Below are positions 18,158 through 27,525 of a stretch of DNA of 64,000 bases, in pieces (within the stretch, counting starts at the first letter, position 1; each line of letters opens with the position of its first letter). The translations under genes and the position numbers were made by a program. This stretch comes from Chitinophaga pinensis (lineage in GTDB: Bacteria; Bacteroidota; Bacteroidia; NS11-12g; UBA955). The stretch lies in NCBI GenBank assembly GCA_945877575.1, contig CAMDUE010000001.1, positions 248,001 through 312,000 of the forward strand. Reading direction: 5' to 3'. A model generated the notes under the pieces. It was not told the origin of the DNA. It saw only the letters and a list, made by a program, of their open reading frames with translations, and did not search any database.

Positions 18158-18176
18158 TAGTTCAAAACCATTTTTC

Positions 18177-19202
18177 ATGGGCCTTTTTAGTTTTTTAACA
18201 CAAGAACTCGCAATTGATTTAGGAACCGCCAATACCTTAATCATTCATAAAGATAAAGTGGTAGTTGACGAACCGTCAATTATTGCATTAGAGCGTAACA
18301 CCGGCAATGTAATTGCTATTGGTAGAGATGCTATGCTCATGTATGGTAAAGAAAATGAGGGCATTAGAACCATTCGTCCATTAAAAGATGGAGTTATTGC
18401 TGATTTCCAAGCTGCAGAGCACATGATTCGTGGAATGATTAAAATGATGAATCAGCGTCAACAATGGATATCTCCACAGTTGAAAATGGTCATTTGTATA
18501 CCTTCTGGAATTACGGAAGTTGAAAAAAGAGCAGTTAAAGATAGTGCTGAGAGATCAGGTGCAAAAGAAGTTTATCTCATTCATGAACCTATGGCTGCGG
18601 CTGTTGGAATTGGCATTGACGTTACACTTCCTCAAGGAAATATGATCATTGATATTGGAGGTGGTACGACAGAAATTGCAATTATTGCTTTAGGTGGAAT
18701 CGTTTGTGATGAAAGTATTCGCGTTGCTGGAGATGAATTCAATCTTGATATCGTTGAGTATATGCGTCGTGAACACAATCTATTGATTGGTGAACGTACA
18801 GCAGAGAAAATAAAAATCAACATAGGCAGTGCACTTCAAGAGTTAGAAAATCCCCCAGAAGATTATGCAGTATTTGGTAGAGATTTGATGACGGGTATTC
18901 CAAAGAGTATTCACGTTTCTTACAATGAGATTGCACGTGCACTAGATAAAAGCATCATGAAAGTTGAAGAAGCTATCATGCGCGCACTAGAACAGGCTCC
19001 ACCAGAATTAAGTGCTGATATCTTAAGTAATGGCATTTGGTTAACAGGTGGTGGTGCATTGTTGAGAGGTTTAGATAAACGAATTTCAAACAAAACAAAA
19101 TTAAAAGTAAACATTGCTGAAGACCCTTTGCGAGCAGTTGTGAGAGGCACCGGTACAGCATTGAAAAATATTGGTAAATTCAAGTTTTTGATGACTGCTT
19201 AA
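18177..19202 (+). CDS. mreB: rod shape-determining actin homologue MreB
   Basis: A 341-residue bacterial actin. The phosphate-1 motif is IDLGTANTLI, phosphate-2 is IIDIGGGTTEIAI and the adenosine motif is GIWLTGGGALLRGLD. The length is standard for MreB. It polymerises under the inner membrane and directs lateral wall synthesis with the other products of this operon. It is first of five adjacent genes, mreB-mreC-mreD-mrdA-rodA, separated by 0-13 bases. The complete Rod set indicates a cell that elongates as a rod. Confidence 0.98.
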   Translation: MGLFSFLTQELAIDLGTANTLIIHKDKVVVDEPSIIALERNTGNVIAIGRDAMLMYGKENEGIRTIRPLKDGVIADFQAAEHMIRGMIKMMNQRQQWISPQLKMVICIPSGITEVEKRAVKDSAERSGAKEVYLIHEPMAAAVGIGIDVTLPQGNMIIDIGGGTTEIAIIALGGIVCDESIRVAGDEFNLDIVEYMRREHNLLIGERTAEKIKINIGSALQELENPPEDYAVFGRDLMTGIPKSIHVSYNEIARALDKSIMKVEEAIMRALEQAPPELSADILSNGIWLTGGGALLRGLDKRISNKTKLKVNIAEDPLRAVVRGTGTALKNIGKFKFLMTA

Positions 19203-19215
19203 AGCACGTTAAGCT

Positions 19216-20112
19216 ATGTGGGTAATTTATCAGTGGATTAAAAAAAATTCATATCCCCTATTAGCATTTTCGTTGTTTTTATTCAGTTTTAATCAAATTC
19301 TTCAATATCAAATTTATCAACATAGCTTTTATTTCAACTCAAGCATTTCATTCATTAGGTCTATAGATGAATGGCGATCAAACTTTACTTCATTTGTCAA
19401 TCTTAAAACAGAGAATGACAAGTTAAGAGATGAGAATTTGTATCTCAGAAATTCTATAGCTTATTCTGATTCATTGATTGGACTTTATGATCAAATTAAA
19501 GGCGACACAACCTACTTAGATACGTTGTCTTCGCCTGATAAAACAAGAAAAATTTCTTACGATTATGTAACAGCTAAGGTTATAAGAAATTCAACCAATA
19601 GACCAGATAATTACTTTTACCTAGATAAAGGTAGTGTTCACGGCATTAAAGAGCGAATGGCAGTTATGGGTCCTGAAGGAATTGTAGGAGTCATTATTCA
19701 AACCACCAAACATTATGCAATAGGAATGTCAGTTTTAAATTCAAAATTTGAAACTACTCCGCTTCTGAAGCGATTAGGATTAAGAGAAGGTGTCTTAAAG
19801 TGGAACGGTTCTGATTCCCGACTAATGTCTTTGGACGAAATTAGTAGAACTGAAAAAGTTAAAACGGGTGATATAGTATTGACCAGTAATTATTCTTCTA
19901 TTTTTCCACCTTATCAACCCATTGGAAAAGTAAAAAAGGTTAATAACAATACCTCTTCGCAGTTTTTGGAGATTGAAATAGAGCTTTCTACCAATTTCAA
20001 TAAACTGAATACCGTTTATTGTGTGTCTACTCGATTTAAAAACGAGATGGACTCTCTACAGAATTCACCATTGATTTCACCAGTATCGGGTATAAATGAT
20101 AAGAAAAAATAA
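19216..20112 (+). CDS. mreC: rod shape-determining protein MreC
   Basis: A 298-residue protein with one N-terminal membrane helix (about residues 12-30), a coiled-coil stretch around residues 65-85 (NLKTENDKLRDENLYLRNSI) and the double beta-barrel core with the conserved stretch GSVHGIKERMAVMGPEGIVG. MreC is the periplasmic scaffold that activates PBP2 within the elongation complex. It starts 13 bases after mreB, and mreD begins immediately after its stop without a gap. Confidence 0.93.
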   Translation: MWVIYQWIKKNSYPLLAFSLFLFSFNQILQYQIYQHSFYFNSSISFIRSIDEWRSNFTSFVNLKTENDKLRDENLYLRNSIAYSDSLIGLYDQIKGDTTYLDTLSSPDKTRKISYDYVTAKVIRNSTNRPDNYFYLDKGSVHGIKERMAVMGPEGIVGVIIQTTKHYAIGMSVLNSKFETTPLLKRLGLREGVLKWNGSDSRLMSLDEISRTEKVKTGDIVLTSNYSSIFPPYQPIGKVKKVNNNTSSQFLEIEIELSTNFNKLNTVYCVSTRFKNEMDSLQNSPLISPVSGINDKKK

Positions 20113-20619
20113 ATGATTGAGGCTGTCAAACATATTTTCATTGCCATTATCATTGGATTGCTTCAATCTTATCTAATTCAAGAGGTTCCTATGGGTTTTT
20201 ACTTAAAACCTATGCCCTACTTGATGTTGTTTTTTGTACTCCCTTTAAATTTAAACCGATTTATTGTTCTTATTTCAGCATTCATTTATGGAACTCTAAT
20301 TGATTTGTCTTCAGGATCATTTGGAACACATTCAGCAGCTACTGTGGTAATGGTATTTGTTAAATACTACATTGACAAGGCGCTAATAGACTTTGACTCG
20401 CTTAAACTTCAGGGCGAAAGTTATATTGGACTCGAATCTAAAGGTTGGATATTTTTTGTTTATTACTCATTGAGTTTAATTTTCATTCACCATTTTCTAT
20501 TTTTTGGATTAGACTTTTTTGAAATAAGTAGTATCATAAGAATTACAACCACAGCATTGGTAAGCACTATAGGTACTTTCTCTTTAGTTTTATTGTTTAA
20601 GTCTCTATTTAATAAATAA
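20113..20619 (+). CDS. mreD: rod shape-determining membrane protein MreD
   Basis: A 168-residue integral membrane protein with about five hydrophobic helices and the small-protein profile of MreD (GLLQSYLIQE near the start, FIYGTLIDLSSGSFGTHSAA in the middle). Sequence conservation in MreD is low in general; the assignment rests on size, topology and its position directly between mreC and mrdA. It is an inner-membrane part of the elongation complex. Six bases separate it from mrdA. Confidence 0.88.
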   Translation: MIEAVKHIFIAIIIGLLQSYLIQEVPMGFYLKPMPYLMLFFVLPLNLNRFIVLISAFIYGTLIDLSSGSFGTHSAATVVMVFVKYYIDKALIDFDSLKLQGESYIGLESKGWIFFVYYSLSLIFIHHFLFFGLDFFEISSIIRITTTALVSTIGTFSLVLLFKSLFNK

Positions 20620-20625
20620 CTACCA

Positions 20626-22476
20626 ATGCAAGACGTCCATAAGAAAAGAAGTAGTGTTTTTGTCATAGGACTCTCATTTATATTCCTATTATTTCTTTAT
20701 CGAATCGGAACTCTTCAGTTGGTTGATGATAAATATGAAAAAAGAGCCATCAACAATGCTCTGAATAAAATCACTTTATATCCAGCAAGAAGCGTCATTT
20801 ACGATAGGTTCGGTAAAATTATTGCTAAAAATGCAGCTTCTTACGATTTGTTTGTTTTCCCCAAAGATGAGAAGGTAGAAAACCGTTTATTTGTGCAACA
20901 AATATTACAAATAGATAGCAATCAATACAATGAGCTTTTAACTGAGGCGTGGATAAATTCCAAAAAACGTCAAAAAAACAATGCTTACAATCGCAGTGCC
21001 ATTTTTTATTCCAATCTCAGTCAGCAACAGTATACCGCTCTTCGAGAAAACCTTTATCGATTATCGGGTTTTTACATTGAACCAAGAACAGATAGGGCTT
21101 ATGAGATTTTTGGTGGTGCACATGCTTTTGGATACTTGGGTGAAGCTAGTGAGTTATTATTAAAAGAAGATCCATATTATCAACCTGGTGATTTGGTTGG
21201 GATAACCGGTATTGAGCGCTATTATGAAGAATTCATGCGCGGAGCAAAAGGGGTTAAAACCGTTTGGCAAGATCGAACCTACAAGCAACGCGGCGAAGTT
21301 CAAGACGAAGCATTTAATTATCCTGCAAAATCTGGCCCTGACTTTTATGCAACTATCGATATTGAATTGCAAAAGTTTGCTGAAGAACTTTTTAATGGGA
21401 AACGCGGTTCTGTTGTTGCCATTGAACCTTCAACTGGAGAAGTTTTGGCTTTCTTGAATAAACCTGATTACAATCCCAATGATTTAGTGGGTCAAGATAG
21501 GGCTCGATCTTTCAGAAAAATGCTCATTGATCCTAAAAAACCATTATATAACAGAGCAGTAAAAGGAGTATATCCTCCAGGAAGTACCGTTAAAACGGTT
21601 TTAGCTTTGATTGGATTGCAAGAGGGTATCATTCACCCAGGTTCCACTAAAGGTTGCGGTGGTGGTTATAGAATGGGAAACATTGTGGTGGGTTGTCATC
21701 CGCACGGTGGACCATTAGATGTTGTTGGTTCAATTCGGATTAGTTGTAATTCTTATTACTGCGGATTGTTTAGAGAGATCATTGATCACCCCAAATATGG
21801 AACTACTCACAACGGATATAGAGTATTAGAAAGGTATTGGCGTTCTTTTGGCTTAGGAGATCCTACAGGAATTGATTTATTAGGTGAATCATCAGGGAAT
21901 GTTCCAACGGTGGAGAGATTAGCCAAACGCCATGGAAAAAAATGGAGGAGTTCAATGGTTATTTCATTGGGAATTGGACAGGGTGAGATATTGCTTACTC
22001 CACTTCAACTTGCCAATGTTGCTGCAATTTTGGCAAACCGAGGATATTACATTCCGCCACACCTGTTGAAAAAGGTAAATGGCCTCAAAAATAATGGCCT
22101 CAAGCAGGAATATAGAACCAAAAAAATAATACCCATTGATGCGAAACATTTTGAGACGGTTATTGAAGGTATGAGCCAAGTAATGAAGCCTGGTGGTACG
22201 GCAAATGGCATTGGAATCAATGGTATTGAAATTTGCGGTAAAACTGGAACTGCACAAAATCCTCACGGAAAAGATCACTCTTTATTTATAGCTTTTGCAC
22301 CTCGTAACAACCCTAAAATTGCTATTGGGGTTATTGTAGAAAACGGTGGTTTTGGAGCAACATATGCAGCACCTATTGCTACCTTAATGATTGAAAAATA
22401 TTTGATGCGAGATACTGCATCGAGTAAACAGTTCATGATTGATCGACTGAAATCAACCGTGTTGGAACCTCAATAA
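20626..22476 (+). CDS. mrdA: penicillin-binding protein 2 (elongation transpeptidase)
   Basis: A 616-residue class B penicillin-binding protein with one N-terminal membrane helix (about 12-30), a dimerisation/pedestal domain, and a transpeptidase domain with SxxK at Ser320-Lys323 (PGSTVK), SxN as SCN and KTG at 539-541. It cross-links peptidoglycan during elongation as the partner of RodA, encoded next. Length and motif order are normal for PBP2. It would be a beta-lactam target. Confidence 0.96.
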   Translation: MQDVHKKRSSVFVIGLSFIFLLFLYRIGTLQLVDDKYEKRAINNALNKITLYPARSVIYDRFGKIIAKNAASYDLFVFPKDEKVENRLFVQQILQIDSNQYNELLTEAWINSKKRQKNNAYNRSAIFYSNLSQQQYTALRENLYRLSGFYIEPRTDRAYEIFGGAHAFGYLGEASELLLKEDPYYQPGDLVGITGIERYYEEFMRGAKGVKTVWQDRTYKQRGEVQDEAFNYPAKSGPDFYATIDIELQKFAEELFNGKRGSVVAIEPSTGEVLAFLNKPDYNPNDLVGQDRARSFRKMLIDPKKPLYNRAVKGVYPPGSTVKTVLALIGLQEGIIHPGSTKGCGGGYRMGNIVVGCHPHGGPLDVVGSIRISCNSYYCGLFREIIDHPKYGTTHNGYRVLERYWRSFGLGDPTGIDLLGESSGNVPTVERLAKRHGKKWRSSMVISLGIGQGEILLTPLQLANVAAILANRGYYIPPHLLKKVNGLKNNGLKQEYRTKKIIPIDAKHFETVIEGMSQVMKPGGTANGIGINGIEICGKTGTAQNPHGKDHSLFIAFAPRNNPKIAIGVIVENGGFGATYAAPIATLMIEKYLMRDTASSKQFMIDRLKSTVLEPQ

Positions 22477-22482
22477 TTTATT

Positions 22483-23754
22483 ATGAAATACCAAAGCAGC
22501 AGTACCGATAACAATAAAATGGATATATGGGGAGTTTTCTTCTATATTTTATTGGTTGCCATTGGGTTCATTAATATTTTTTCGGTTACCTCCGACGTAA
22601 ATCAAACTTCTTTGGTGTTATCGGATATTGCCTACAAGCAATTGTTCTTCATTGGTGGTGCTGTAGTCATTATTTTAACCTTATCGTTTGCCAATGTTGT
22701 ATTGATAGACTATCTCTCCTATTATGTCTACGCATTGGTGATTTTATTAAACATTGCGGTTTTATTCATTGGTAAAGAGGTTGGCGGCGCAAAATCATGG
22801 TTTGGGTTTGGTGGATTTGGAATTCAACCTTCAGAATTTCTTAAACTAGCTACTTCCATGGCTTTGGCCAAGTTTTTAGGAGGATATGGAATGCGTTTTT
22901 CTGGCTGGAAAAATATAACCTATTCAATAGGTATTTTCCTATTCCCCGTTATTTTGATTTTACTTCAAAATGATACGGGTAGTGCTCTGGTTTACTTTTC
23001 CTTTTTCTTGGTTCTATATCGTGAAGGAATGCCCGGATATATTATCATTTTGGCTTTTTGGATGGGATTACTCGCCATTTTAAGCATTGTTTTTCAGGGC
23101 CTTGAAATATCCAGTTATTACCTGGTAGGTACCATTTTAGGAATTGGTTCTATCGCGGTTTATTTTGCCCGAAAATCAAGGCAATGGGTAGTTTTAATCT
23201 CATTTCTTGCTGTTTCTAGTGCTGTGTTTTCAACCCTTGTAGGTATAGTTTATGACAACGTCTTTCAGTGGTATCAAAAAGATAGGATTGAAATTGTTTT
23301 GGGATTGAAAGAAGATAAACAAGGAATGGGATACAACCTTGATCAATCTAAAGTAGCCATTGGCGCCGGTCGATTTATTGGAAGAGGATTTCAAAATGGC
23401 ACTCAAACAAAAATGGGATTTGTACCTGAACAACATACCGATTTTATTTTCTGTACCATTGGAGAAGAATGGGGATTTGTTGGAGTCATTGTTTTCTTTT
23501 CAGCCTTTTTGGGATTATTAATTAGACTGATTCAACTAGCAGAAAGACAATCAGATGCATATGGAAGAATCTTTGGATATAGCGTTTGTTGTATTCTATT
23601 TTTTCACTGGTTTGTCAATATTGGTATGACCATTGGCTTAATTCCGGTTATTGGTATTCCGTTGCCATTTGTATCAGCCGGAGGAAGTTCTTTGTGGGGA
23701 TTCACTCTCCTGCTTTTTACTTTCTTGAGATACGATCAAGTACGACGAAATTAA
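22483..23754 (+). CDS. rodA: rod shape-determining peptidoglycan polymerase RodA
   Basis: A 423-residue SEDS-family membrane protein with about ten helices. Family motifs include GGAKSWFGFGGFGIQPSEFLK, with the conserved substrate-site residues, and VGVIVFFSAF plus IPLPFVSAGGSS near the C-terminus. RodA polymerises lipid II into glycan strands and works with PBP2. It is last of the Rod operon; the next gene starts 18 bases later on the same strand and may be read through. Confidence 0.96.
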   Translation: MKYQSSSTDNNKMDIWGVFFYILLVAIGFINIFSVTSDVNQTSLVLSDIAYKQLFFIGGAVVIILTLSFANVVLIDYLSYYVYALVILLNIAVLFIGKEVGGAKSWFGFGGFGIQPSEFLKLATSMALAKFLGGYGMRFSGWKNITYSIGIFLFPVILILLQNDTGSALVYFSFFLVLYREGMPGYIIILAFWMGLLAILSIVFQGLEISSYYLVGTILGIGSIAVYFARKSRQWVVLISFLAVSSAVFSTLVGIVYDNVFQWYQKDRIEIVLGLKEDKQGMGYNLDQSKVAIGAGRFIGRGFQNGTQTKMGFVPEQHTDFIFCTIGEEWGFVGVIVFFSAFLGLLIRLIQLAERQSDAYGRIFGYSVCCILFFHWFVNIGMTIGLIPVIGIPLPFVSAGGSSLWGFTLLLFTFLRYDQVRRN

Positions 23755-23772
23755 TCTTGTAATATTGTAAAT

Positions 23773-26700
23773 ATGAAATCCATAAAATGGTTGGGAGTTT
23801 TGGGATTCATGATGTTGCATTCTTGCGGCAGCAGTGATGAATCCATAAATTCAGAAGATGCATTATTTGAGCGAATTGCCAGTGATGAATCAGGTGTAAC
23901 ATTTAAAAATATGGTACCTGAATCAGACTCCATGAATCAATTCAATTATCATTATTTCTTCAATGGCGCCGGTGTTGGAATGGGTGACATTAATAATGAT
24001 GGATTAAATGATTTGTACTTTGCTTCAAACTCCGGAAGTTCAAAATTATACCTGAATAAAGGAGACTTCAAATTTGAAGATATCACTGAAAGCGCGGGTG
24101 TAGGAACCAATCAGTGGATGACGGGTGTCAGTATGGTTGATGTTAACAATGATGGTTTGCTCGATATTTATGTTTGCAGCAGCGGTCCTTCGAAAGATCC
24201 CAAGAAAAAAGCAAATAAACTATTCATCAATCTTGGAAACTTGAAATTCAAAGAAGCATCTCAAGAATGGGGCGTTGCTAATGAAGGTAATACTTCTTGT
24301 GCTACATTCTTTGACTTTGATAGAGATGGAGATTTAGACTTATATGTTGGAAATCACGCTCAAAAATACTTTTCTGATATCAATGTCCCCTTCAAAAAAA
24401 CCATGGAACTGAATGAGACTTCTCAACAGTTCTTCTACAGAAACGACGGGAATAAATTCACTGATATCACAACTGCTGCTGGAATGATGGCTGGTGGATA
24501 TTGCTTAAGCGCAACAACTGGTGATTTCAATTCCGATGGACTTATAGATCTCTATGTTTGCAACGACTATCACGTTCCAGACTTTTATTACATCAATCAA
24601 GGAGATGGCACGTTTAAAGACGAATGTTTTACTTCGTTCAAGCACATATCTAATAATTCAATGGGGTCTGATGCAGCCGATGTTAATAATGATGGACTTT
24701 TGGATTTCATGTCATTAGATATGTTGCCTGAACTACCTGAGCGATTTATGACCATTATGGGTCCTCGAGATTACGAATATGTAACTATAAGCTACAGAAA
24801 TAACTATGGCAGACAATACATGAAGAATGTGCTCCAAATCAATCAGGGAAACAACAAATTTTCTGATTTAAGTTATTTGTATGGTGTGGCGAGAACGGAT
24901 TGGAGTTGGTCTCCATTGTTCTGTGATTTTAATGATGATGGTTTGCAAGATTTGTTTATTACCAATGGATATTACAGGGATGTAACCAATCTAGACTTTG
25001 TTCAATACCAAAATCGAAAAGAACAAACGAAAGGCGAAAAAGTAACTCATAAAGATGTGCTGGATCGCTTGCCAATTGAGAAGATTCAAAATTACTTTTA
25101 TTTGAATACGGGTAAGGGCATGTTGAATATTGCTCAGTCGGGAGGAACTCCAGAACTTTCTTTAAGCACAGGTTCTGCATATGGTGACTTAAACGGCGAT
25201 GGTAGACCTGATTTAGTGGTTTGCAATCAAGATGAAGAGCCATTCATTTATAAAAACAAAAACACAAAGAATGGTTTTCAAAATATTCAACTTTTCAGTT
25301 CTAAGAAAAAATCACCCATTGGATCAAAGGTATATGTAAAAGGTAAAGATGATTTGAGGGTGTTTGAATATCAATCTACCCGTGGTTATTTGAGTAGTTC
25401 TGACCCAGTATTACATATTGGTTTAGGTGATAAATCGGTTCAAGATTTTGAGTTTTATCTTATTACTTCAGCGGGTAAAATGTCCAAAATCAAACCTCAA
25501 GAGAATAATACGTGGAAATTGGACATTGAATTATCATCTGAGGAGTTTGATTTCAATAAGATTTTTAATGTACAATCTTCGTTGATGTCATATGTTGGTA
25601 ATTTAGGAAATTTCAAACATCAAGAACAAGAAACCCCAGATTTTAAAAGAGAACCTATGCTACCCCATCGTTTTACCATGATGGGTCCAGGTATGGCCTC
25701 TGGTGATGTTAATGGTGACGGTTTGGATGATATTTTCGTGGGAAATGCCGCAGGAAGCTCAGGGTCAAGTTTGATGATTCAAGGTTCCAACGGTAAATTC
25801 TCCCCCTCATCTGCTCAACCTTGGAGGTCTATCCAAGCTGATGTTACTGGTTGTTTGTTCTTCGACTTCGATGGCGATAAAGATTTAGACCTATATGTTG
25901 CAGTTGGAGGAAGTGAATTTGCTTGGCCTTCAAATAAATACAATCATAAACTATACGAGAATAACGGCAAAGGGAATTTCACTGATGTTAGTAATAAATT
26001 GCCCTCTGTTATTGGCTCGAGTAGTTCTGTTGCCGCTGCAGATTATGACAATGATGGCGATTTAGACTTGTTTGTCGCTGGAAGAGTGCTACCGGCTGTA
26101 TATCCTGTTTTAGAGATCAGAAGTTATCTTCTTAAAAACCAAGGGGGTAAGTTCATTGATGCCACGCAAACTGACGCCCCTGATTTATTTATGCCGGGTA
26201 TGATCAATGAAGCAATTTTCACTGATTATAACAACGATAATCTACCAGATTTGATGTTAGTGGGCGAATACACTCCGGTGGTTTTTATGAAAAATTCAGG
26301 CGGAAAATTCATCAATGCAACCAAAGAAACAGGAACATTTGAATATTCTGGTTGGTTTAATAGTATTTGTCCGATAGATATAGATAATGATGGTGACTTA
26401 GACTACGTGGTTACCAATAAGGGTAACAACAGCTTTATCCAATCAAGGAAGAATGAACCCATTTCTATTTACTGGGCTGATGTAGACAAAAACAGTAGAT
26501 TGGATTTCTTTTTGAGTTATCAAACTGGAGGAAAAGAATATCCTCTTTATCAAATGGATGAAATGGCAATGGCATTCCCAAGTTTTTTGGGAAAAAAATT
26601 CCCCTCTTACAGTTCTTACACTGGTAAAACCATGGAAGAAATTTTTGGCGCAGAAAACTTGAGTCAAAACAAAATGTTTGCCAATACCTTTTCTCATTTA

Positions 26701-27252
26701 TTGTTGGTTAATAACGGAGGAGTGTTTACCGTTAGTGATTTGCCATGGAACGCGCAAATTGGACCAATTACCGGTATTCTGGCGATAGATGTTGATGCGA
26801 ATGGATTTGATGATTTAGTTTGTATTGGTAATAATAGTTATACCCGAGTAACCCATGGCCCAGATGATGCTCAAAATGGAATGATATTATTAAATTCAGC
26901 AAATGGAATGAAAGTCAGTGGTGGGGTTGGTAATGGATTTTATGTTCCAGGAGATGGTCGTGGATTGGTATGGTATGAAAAAGCCAATCAAAAATTGGGA
27001 ATTGCTGCTTCTCAAAACAATGACTATGTTAAGTTGTTTGACCCAATAGCAGAAATGAAGTTTTTGAGAGCTCCCTCAAATGCTGTAAAAGCGACTTTGA
27101 TATTGAAAGATGGCACAAAGAAAAGTAGCTATATTGGTCGTGGATCTGGATATTACTCGAGCAAGACACCGGGAATTGTGATCAACAAAATGGTAAAATC
27201 GGTAATTTGGACAGATAAAAACGGAAAAGATATCTCAAGTTCAAATATTTAA
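23773..27252 (+). CDS. large FG-GAP/VCBS-repeat lipoprotein (CRTAC1-like)
   Basis: A 1159-residue surface lipoprotein (lipobox LHSC, Cys18). It carries many FG-GAP/VCBS calcium-binding repeats with the core DxNxDGxxDL, for example GDINNDGLNDLYFAS, DVNNDGLLDIYV, DFNSDGLIDLYV and DYDNDGDLDLFV, in two blocks (about 60-500 and 640-960). An ASPIC/UnbV-like segment lies between them (about 510-565, with IGSKVYV and HIGLGD). Such proteins form integrin-like propellers outside the cell; ligands are unknown. It lacks a type IX sorting tail, consistent with lipid anchoring. Its place directly after rodA (18 bases) is unusual and may mean read-through from the Rod operon. Confidence 0.88.
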   Translation: MKSIKWLGVLGFMMLHSCGSSDESINSEDALFERIASDESGVTFKNMVPESDSMNQFNYHYFFNGAGVGMGDINNDGLNDLYFASNSGSSKLYLNKGDFKFEDITESAGVGTNQWMTGVSMVDVNNDGLLDIYVCSSGPSKDPKKKANKLFINLGNLKFKEASQEWGVANEGNTSCATFFDFDRDGDLDLYVGNHAQKYFSDINVPFKKTMELNETSQQFFYRNDGNKFTDITTAAGMMAGGYCLSATTGDFNSDGLIDLYVCNDYHVPDFYYINQGDGTFKDECFTSFKHISNNSMGSDAADVNNDGLLDFMSLDMLPELPERFMTIMGPRDYEYVTISYRNNYGRQYMKNVLQINQGNNKFSDLSYLYGVARTDWSWSPLFCDFNDDGLQDLFITNGYYRDVTNLDFVQYQNRKEQTKGEKVTHKDVLDRLPIEKIQNYFYLNTGKGMLNIAQSGGTPELSLSTGSAYGDLNGDGRPDLVVCNQDEEPFIYKNKNTKNGFQNIQLFSSKKKSPIGSKVYVKGKDDLRVFEYQSTRGYLSSSDPVLHIGLGDKSVQDFEFYLITSAGKMSKIKPQENNTWKLDIELSSEEFDFNKIFNVQSSLMSYVGNLGNFKHQEQETPDFKREPMLPHRFTMMGPGMASGDVNGDGLDDIFVGNAAGSSGSSLMIQGSNGKFSPSSAQPWRSIQADVTGCLFFDFDGDKDLDLYVAVGGSEFAWPSNKYNHKLYENNGKGNFTDVSNKLPSVIGSSSSVAAADYDNDGDLDLFVAGRVLPAVYPVLEIRSYLLKNQGGKFIDATQTDAPDLFMPGMINEAIFTDYNNDNLPDLMLVGEYTPVVFMKNSGGKFINATKETGTFEYSGWFNSICPIDIDNDGDLDYVVTNKGNNSFIQSRKNEPISIYWADVDKNSRLDFFLSYQTGGKEYPLYQMDEMAMAFPSFLGKKFPSYSSYTGKTMEEIFGAENLSQNKMFANTFSHLLLVNNGGVFTVSDLPWNAQIGPITGILAIDVDANGFDDLVCIGNNSYTRVTHGPDDAQNGMILLNSANGMKVSGGVGNGFYVPGDGRGLVWYEKANQKLGIAASQNNDYVKLFDPIAEMKFLRAPSNAVKATLILKDGTKKSSYIGRGSGYYSSKTPGIVINKMVKSVIWTDKNGKDISSSNI

Positions 27253-27263
27253 ACCAATTTTCT

Positions 27264-27294
27264 TTTGAGATTTATTAAAATAGCCCTATATTTG
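27264..27294 (+). promoter_or_regulatory. full consensus promoter of the 49-residue basic protein gene
   Basis: TTTG (27264-27267), a 19-base spacer and TATATTTG (27287-27294). This is an exact match to the Bacteroidota housekeeping consensus and one of only three such perfect promoters I found here. The predicted leader is about 15 bases. Confidence 0.8.
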
Positions 27295-27311
27295 CACGAA
27301 ATTTAATCGCC

Positions 27312-27461
27312 ATGGGAGTTACAAGACTTAAAAGAAAAGAAGCAAAAAACCGTTCTAAATCGACTGTACGCGTAAAGAGCATTAAGCGTTTAAAAGATTT
27401 TGTACAGGTACAATCTCCATACAAAGGACAATCAGGAATCATTCTCGAAGACGAGAAATAA
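27312..27461 (+). CDS. 49-residue basic protein of unknown function
   Basis: A short open frame (ATG at 27312, TAA at 27459-27461) that is easily missed. The N-terminal 28 residues are very basic (MGVTRLKRKEAKNRSKSTVR at the start); the protein has nine lysines and five arginines against five acidic residues, four of the latter at or near the C-terminus. A consensus promoter lies 17 bases upstream and a strong terminator follows 22 bases after the stop, so it is its own transcription unit and probably well expressed. The basic profile would suit an RNA- or ribosome-associated protein, but this is a guess. I do not recognise the family with certainty. Confidence 0.75.
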   Translation: MGVTRLKRKEAKNRSKSTVRVKSIKRLKDFVQVQSPYKGQSGIILEDEK

Positions 27462-27483
27462 TCTTATAATCGTTCCAAATAAG

Positions 27484-27511
27484 AAAAAGGCCGCTTTGAG
27501 CGGCCTTTTTT
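27484..27511 (+). terminator. rho-independent terminator after the basic protein gene
   Basis: Stem AAAAGGCCGC with GCGGCCTTTT, a 5-base loop and six T. The A-tract before the stem makes it potentially active on both strands. Confidence 0.9.
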
Positions 27512-27514
27512 CGT

Positions 27515-27522
27515 TAAATTTG
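27515..27522 (+). promoter_or_regulatory. candidate -7 element (TAAATTTG) of the PAP2-family gene
   Basis: An exact TAnnTTTG match only three bases before the ATG at 27526, directly after the terminator. If real, the mRNA is essentially leaderless. Confidence 0.35.
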
Positions 27523-27525
27523 ATT

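Noticed and set aside
27400-27525. Upstream extension of the PAP2-family gene
   Set aside because: It would run through the small basic protein gene and the terminator; the signal peptide starts at 27526.
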